Source: Lentinula raphanica
Lineage: Eukaryota > Basidiomycota > Agaricomycetes > Agaricales > Omphalotaceae
Assembly: GCA_027919835.1 (NCBI GenBank)
Contig: JANVFP010000012.1
Location: 930,001 to 994,000, forward strand
Length of the DNA: 64,000 bases
Direction of reading: 5' to 3'
Numbering within the stretch: position 1 is the first letter of the stretch; each line of letters begins with the position of its first letter. Under the pieces are notes generated by a model. The model was not told the DNA's origin and searched no databases. It saw only the letters and a list, made by a program, of their open reading frames with translations. Shown here one piece after another: positions 58,301-64,000 of this stretch. The translations under genes were made by a program, and so were the position numbers.

Positions 58301-59829
58301 CCTTCGATTGAGTTCGACTTCCGTGTTGATTAATATACGATTCTAGGGCTAGTCAGTGTTCGTGGATCGGTATCTGTTTCAGGTGGCCAGCTGTTGGTTT
58401 TCAAAACGACGTTCTTCTTCATCACCGTGGTTGTTGGGCTCCTGTTGCTGACTATCGGGGGTTTGCTATTCGCAATGGAAGCGTTTAGTACCGGGACTAC
58501 ACCTGCCAAAGCTGTCGCTAATGGTTCTATCTATATGACCGCATTAGCGATGACTATGATTTTACAAATCGCAATTATATTTCCTGGTCTTTTGTTACTC
58601 CAGCCCCATAGGTAAGCTCATTCCAGGTTCACCTTACCTGACAGCGGCGATATGAAAGTATATCCGTGTAGACTGTGGAATGTAGTTCGGGCAGAGAAAA
58701 ACGCCATCACGCCCCGCCAACGTTTTCGCTGTATGAATTCATTTTGTGTGTGTGTGTCAATCGTTGACTAACAAGTTGGTGCAGCTGTATATCCTCGCGC
58801 ATATGATCCTTCAATGGCTATGGGAGCATGCATTCTCGCAAGTAATGCAAAAGTCGTTTCAATGAGGTCAACGCGCTAACGCTTCTTCTAGTTGTCTTCG
58901 CGTCCACCTTCTCACTCATCTTTCCACTAATCGGACCTGCTGTTGTCGTTCTGCTGTTTTTGATGCTGATAGGTGAGTTGATGTATGAAGCATGCATCTT
59001 AATGCGGTAGTGATATCAGCGATACAGCACACCGTTTCCTTATCGGATATGTATATGCACGGACCCTTTCACAGACTGGAGGTCTACTTCAACTGTGGCT
59101 GCTGCGCCGTTTCGCTACACTTTTAGCCTTTCAACCCATTCTTCTGGGACTCATATACCTCAGTCGAAAAGTCTGGATTGAAGGCGGAGTTCTCATTGGC
59201 ACCGGTCTTGTGGTGATTATATTTGTGGAGATTTATGCAACATGGAAAACTCGTCTTCCGGGAAGAAGTTCTCTGTCGCCTATAACGAAAGATTCTTTGG
59301 CCACATTTCGGAACGCCGCCCGAGCCTCGAAACGTACAAGTGTAGACGAAGCAAGCACCGGAACCGGTGTTCTAGGTGGAAGGACTCGCGGCTCTATGGC
59401 TTCAGTTTTGGAGATGATGAGCTTGACCCTGGCAGTGATGCCGTCCTCATCTCCAACGCAGAGCCCAGTTCCTTTGCGTATGTGATCACAATCTTTGTGA
59501 GAAAAGCTTTTACTGATGAGTTTATCTTGAATAATATAGAAACGGAAACCTTGGATGATCTCACAGCAACAGAAAGGGCGGCGAGGACTAATCCTGATGC
59601 TCCACCTCATTTACCACCCTTGCCATTCACCGACCACGCAGAAGAAATGGCCAGCATACTGTACGCTCCAGAACTCATAGCCCCTCCTCCAATCATCTGG
59701 TTACCAAATGACTCCGCAGGAGTCGCACGGTCGGAGGCTGTTGACTTGCAGAAGTACCATGACCTGGTCGTGACATTAGATGTGCGGACAAGAGACCAAG
59801 CGGCTGCATTGGTGGGGAGGTCTTCGTGA
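55318..59829 (+). CDS. CSC1: CSC1/OSCA-type membrane channel protein, with an apparent frameshift
   Basis: Layout resembles calcium-permeable stress-gated (CSC1/OSCA/RSN1) channels. A Ser/Thr-rich N-terminus is followed by a first helix (AALILPSAIGLIIW) and, after an intron, LLFAILRPRYRQVYALREWF. Then WISFLIVLAWSFLGLVGALP, LIVLTVLVIVLALFPALWKL, IAHLIEERDEILDNLEIAET, and later a multi-helix block (TTFFFITVVVGLLLLTIGGL, ITPRQRFRAVYPRAYDPSMA, FSLIFPLIGPAVVVLLFLML, GYVYARTLSQTGGLLQLW). Near 57000 the frame encoding SLADWQPPAPRD does not connect with the next conserved segment RPYISRPRPLGLNKS; no usable intron lies between, so about one base is missing or the gene is broken. About ten exons; family assignment is likely, not certain. 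Confidence 0.7.
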
Positions 59830-60540
59830 CAGATACGGCGGAGATGAACTATTTTATACCATATACATATGTTTCTTGAAACTCTCAAACTATACCCTTT
59901 CTGTAACGATCTTTGTGGTGTAGGAGGGCTTAGGGTGTTGTGTGGTAGTGAGACCGGGTGGAAAATGAGGTTGAAAAAATGATCTCACAATTTGTAAATT
60001 TCCCAGCAGTCCCGCAGGAGCGCCTGGCTCCACCATATGGACTTCCCATCTTTCGTGATATTCATTGGGGAACTTGGCCCTCCTTGGCCGTTGGCAGCGA
60101 GAACAGGCGATGAATTTTGGTGCAAAAGTAGGAAATGAAGAAGAAATTCGAGAGTGTGTGATTTTTTGAATAAACTATTGACGGATCACAATGGCCGGAG
60201 TGGTCTTTACTTCCATTTCCGCTTCATCCATTGTTAGCGTCAAGTTCTCGACCATCATTCTTTTTCGTTCAGTATGTATATGACTCTGGATGAGGTGCGT
60301 TGAGTACAGCAGGTCGCTTGTTGGGCCGACTAGGTAACCATCAAGGACAATATGTAAATGGACCAAAGTAGAGTTGTATAAATCTTTGTTGCGAGTGGCC
60401 CCTCAGAGCTCCACTCGACACATTCGGCAGGTGGTGTTTTTTATCGAACATGTGATCGGACCACCTTCACGGCAGTGTTCTGATAAAAGCTGGAGCATCA
60501 GTTGCCTTCTTCTCCCTTTTTTATTCTCAACTTTCTGCCA
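59830..60540. other. Intergenic downstream of the channel gene
   Basis: No supported feature. A 63-codon minus-strand frame at 60175-60366 resembles nothing known. Confidence 0.35.
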
Positions 60541-60783
60541 ATGCCAGTCCCTCTGGTCCCTTCCCAACAGGATAATCGAAATCCTAACGACACCGACCCG
60601 TTCATTCTCTACTCCCGGTCGGTGCATGATTTTACCCTTAGACTATGGGCCGAGTCACGGAAGTTGGCGGAGGAGAAGGCGCGTGCGCGGGCCAAAGAGG
60701 CTGCTCTATATGATTCGCGGAGGATATTAAAGCATGATTCACAGAGGCTGTCGTCCTCTACTAGAAGTCAGGCAAGAGCGTAA
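60541..60783 (+). CDS. Possible small helical protein, uncharacterised
   Basis: An 80-codon frame starting MPVPLVPSQQDNRNPNDTDP, with FILYSRSVHDFTLRLWAESR followed by a strongly charged, Ala-rich helix (LAEEKARARAKEAALYDSRR). Composition and the clean helical pattern favour real coding sequence over chance. No family, signal peptide or splice partner was identified. The ATG context is weak. Confidence 0.4.
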   Translation: MPVPLVPSQQDNRNPNDTDPFILYSRSVHDFTLRLWAESRKLAEEKARARAKEAALYDSRRILKHDSQRLSSSTRSQARA

Positions 60784-62185
60784 CATTTGGTAAGGTCCAC
60801 AGTACAGGTTGCCGTGTGTCCTTTGTAAATGTCCGCTCAGTTTCATTCCCTTGGTCCGTATTTCGTGGGATCATATGCTCCGCCGACTGAACCTTTCTCT
60901 CATTAGTGCTCCTATTCTGCTATGCTCTTGCTGTCTACCAAACACTTGTACCACTGGACCCGCCGGAACCCGCCAACGCTCTCCGACTCATGAGCATCGT
61001 TTCCCCATATTATTCCCATCCATCATCAATCTGTGTATTTGTATTCCCGCCTACATCGTCATAACAGCCGTCTTTATACTTCCGGCACGACGTCTATCAT
61101 ACGAATATCTGTAACGACACCATCTACAAGCTCATATTTAATCATCGGCCTCTCTATATCTGTTCCTTATGATATTACCCTTATATGTACCTACTTTGCC
61201 TCCTTACCTCGAGCTACCCCGCTAGAAGCATTCTGTCCTCTTCTCTCCAAACACAGTTATCGGACGCGTTCAATGAATAGCCTCCGTCGATTTGAGATCA
61301 AAAAGCTCGTGCAACACTCACCGACTCTGCATGTTCAAGGCCGCTTCGTCGCTTTCCCAAGGTTGTGGTTCGGAATCTTCGGGTCGAAATCATTCGCTGG
61401 GCATATGTCGGCTTGCAACCTTCCCATCGGCGTTATCCTTTTGAACGAACATGATCATAGGACTGAAGTATTGCCATACGGTCCATACCCCATGCACACT
61501 TTTGGTATCTTTCATCTGGCGTATCAAACGCATTGAGCCAAGCTTTATCTTATCTCAAAATGCGCATGGTCAGGTCGTACAAATGCTTGGGCGAGTCAAG
61601 CACTGTCTATCTCATCGTCACCTATTGGCAACACTTCTTCACTGTGAAAGTTGGCAAACAACGAAGAGGCGGGACGGACAAGGTTTTGGTTCTGGGAAAA
61701 TCACCTTCAAGTTCATATATCCTAATACCATGGTTTTGAACAGGTTTTGAATATGTGTAGGCCAAATTGCCTGAGCGGGTGTTTGAAGTGATGATGGTTC
61801 CAGGATGATACATAGGAAAGTTCGTAAGTACTATATCACTTTTCATGCATGTGCCACTCTCCGATGATCAGTGATAGAAGCGAAACGGCTGAGAAGGAAG
61901 AATGAAGAACACAGAGATGTCAAAACCTTGTACAAGTACTAGAGAGCGATGAACTTATTGAAGGTCGTGTGCACATTGCGGGAAGACTTCCGCAAAAAAT
62001 CGGCTATGCGGCGCAATTACCCCCACGTTCGTCTGTCCGATAAACCATAGATAGCTTTAATCCCGCTCAGCCGCAAGACGTTTATAGAACGCCAGTTTAT
62101 CTTTTTTTGATATAGGACCATGTGGGTGATGTCAGGCCTTATAATCCTTCGATGGTGAGTCGAATATCCCCCAACTCTTACCCCC
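60784..62185. other. Intergenic upstream of the sphingomyelinase-like gene
   Basis: Several open frames (61033-61536, 61451-61750) overlap each other without recognisable domains or intron structure. No repeat ends or RNA genes seen. Confidence 0.35.
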
Positions 62186-64000
62186 ATGGCGCTCGGTTTC
62201 TGGGTTCTAGCTACTTGCTCACTTCCGTCCTTGACGTTAGCCGCGTCCAACTCAGACTTCCCTTCGTCAATCTTCACTGTACCAGGAGCTTTTCCTACCT
62301 CAGTATACAGCAAGTACTACAACAATCCTACGCAGACTTCCGCCCAGGTTCAACCAGTCATCTCCGATCCTGTCACGGTTCGTCCAGCACGTTCGTTTCC
62401 CAGCCTTCAATCTGACGCCTCCTTCAGCATGAAATCTATCCTCTGGAGTTGACAGACCCGGATGATATAGCTACGATCGACACAAAGGACCCGCATCCTC
62501 TTCCTCCCAAAGCTTCTTCATCAAAACTGCTGCAATCCGCCATCGCCCAGGTCAAGTCCATTGCTAACAGCACCGTACTCGACGGAACATGTTCAAAATG
62601 CATTGCTGCGATGGAAGTAGCCAAATTCTTAGCATTAGCTGCTCCTGAACAAGGCCCAACCTTTGCCGTCGAGCTTTGCAACTTTTTCAGCTTCTCGAGC
62701 ACCTGCAACGCGACGTATGGACCGGATGCCTTGGGTGGGGTTGTTACGCAAGTGGTCAGCAATGCCGATATAGGTGGCTTGGATGGACAGGTATTGATCA
62801 TGGACCTCCTTTCGGATTAGACTAGAAGCTAATGCGTTCATTTTCGTGATTACTAGATGCTCTGTGAAAACTTCCTCAGCTTGTGCCCGCGTCCGCCGGC
62901 TAGTCCTCTAGATCTAACGGGATGGTTCGCGAAGCCCAAGCCAGATCCTCTTCCAGCTCCTAAAACGCCAAGCGGGAAACGTATGAAAGTCCTTCATCTG
63001 TCCGACTTACACCTTGATCCTCGGTATTCGACTGTGAGTACCGTATTGACTTCCCTTGGTGAGGAGCGAACTGACGTCTGTGACAACGGTAGGGCTCCGA
63101 AGGTGAGCATCTCATCGCGCATATATATAGTGCATTTGAACCGAAATGACCATTCCTATGATATCAGCGTCCTGTAGCTCGGGTCTCTGCTGCCGCGCGA
63201 ATAACTTTAACAAAACCAGTCCTGATAGTCCAGTCTTCCCGGCTCCTCGGTTTGGAACCTATTCTTGGTGAGAATGCATGACGAAAGGATGGATCCCTTG
63301 ACCTCGGTACTGACTCTTTCTAATTTCATCAGTGACTCGCCGTACGCTTTGATCTTGGCCGCACTGGAGGCGATCCCTGTCTTGACTGACACGAAGGATG
63401 CCGAGTTTGATTTCATGTTATTCACTGGTGACCTTGTTTCTCATGATCCTGAGAACGAGCTATCCAGGTACGTGGAGGCTTCGTCTCAATCGAGGACATC
63501 ATAATGAAGATGACTGACGACGTTATAGAGAGTTTGTGGAGTACAGTGAGGTCGGTCCAATCACAGTCGGATTCTAGAGCGAAAGAAAGTCCTCAATCGC
63601 TTGTGTTTCAGACTGTGCTGTACGATCTCTTCAAACGCACCCTACTCTCAGGACCAGTATACGCTACGCTTGGGAATCATGACAGCTACAACCAGTATGG
63701 ATTCACCACAACCACCGTTGCGCAGCTCATGATCTCCTACTTCCAGAGCTCAGGGTTCACCGAATTCACTTGATGCACCGGGTGCTAATCAGTTTAGTTG
63801 GTACGATATTCTTACTCCTTTAATCCTCATTTTCCAATTCCAAGCTGATATTGTTAGGAACTACGATCATGTATCCGCTCTATGGGAACATGAAGGCTGG
63901 CTGAATGGTTCTGCGGTCCAAACTGCGAAAACCCACTATGCAGCATATTCAGTTCAGCGATCAGACGGCTTGAAGGTCATTTCTTTGAACACCAATCTTT
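62186..64000 (+). CDS. Acid sphingomyelinase-like phosphodiesterase, 5' part
   Basis: Acid sphingomyelinases cleave sphingomyelin-type lipids with a Zn-dependent calcineurin-like domain preceded by a saposin-B domain. MALGFWVLATCSLPSLTLAA is a signal peptide. The saposin part has GTCSKCIAAMEVAKFLALAA and FAVELCNFFSFSSTCNATYG to MLCENFLSLCP. The phosphoesterase begins MKVLHLSDLHLDPRYST and continues SCSSGLCCRANNFNKTSPDS, FDFMLFTGDLVSHDPENELS, GPVYATLGNHDSYNQ and FSWNYDHVSALWEHEGWL. The DLH, GDLVSHD and GNHD metal ligands are present. Exons 62186-62377, 62428-62790, 62857-63033, 63093-63102, 63168-63266, 63333-63467, 63529-63550, 63612-63694, 63747-63800 and 63858 to the window edge. One exon is 10 nt and another 22 nt. 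The 3' part lies outside. Confidence 0.9.

Noticed and set aside
60175..60366. 63-codon minus-strand frame ending TTPAIVIRQ
   Set aside because: Too short and featureless to separate from chance.

Overview
The window is nuclear DNA from a filamentous basidiomycete, most likely an Agaricomycete. Genes are split by many short introns (about 47-80 nt). Three genes encode fungal-specific FunK1 kinases, and several other proteins belong to families I know mainly from mushrooms (PalI/SUR7-like tails, Ser/Thr-rich single-pass membrane proteins, a beta-trefoil-like lectin family, DUF7704). All gene models were read by eye from the DNA, so splice sites are inferred.
Layout: 1-7.7 kb holds the 3' end of a PalI-type membrane protein, a 12-exon secreted agmatinase-like gene on the minus strand, a mucin-like membrane protein and a second PalI-type gene. 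9-11 kb holds two tandem small secreted cysteine-rich proteins. 12-21.5 kb carries four intron-containing tRNA-Gly(GCC) genes, a 0.96-kb foldback transposon, a lectin-like gene, two paralogues of an unknown family plus a decayed third copy, and RIX7. 21-38.8 kb is a rearranged block: a 3' RIX7-tRNA-FunK1 segment is present twice in inverted orientation, and a FunK1-mrpL33 unit is present twice in tandem. The interval between the inverted arms also carries a mitochondrial Bax-inhibitor/GHITM protein and DNA2. 38.9-51.2 kb is a conserved housekeeping stretch: SIF2/TBL1, DCAF11-like, RPP1, an F-box protein, a small mitochondrial protein and SLY1. 51.8-64 kb has a Zn2Cys6 regulator, a DUF7704 membrane protein, a CSC1/OSCA-like channel gene with an apparent frameshift, and the 5' part of an acid sphingomyelinase-like gene that runs off the right edge.
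The most notable region is the inverted duplication. Arm A (about 21.1-25.5 kb) carries two non-autonomous transposons, one breaking the FunK1 reading frame; arm C (about 35.3-38.75 kb) keeps the matching empty sites. The arms flank about 10 kb containing DNA2 and mitochondrial protein genes, so they are possible substrates for inversion. The three FunK1 copies differ in informative ways: A and C have HCD in place of the catalytic HRD, while B keeps HRD but has lost about 290 internal residues.
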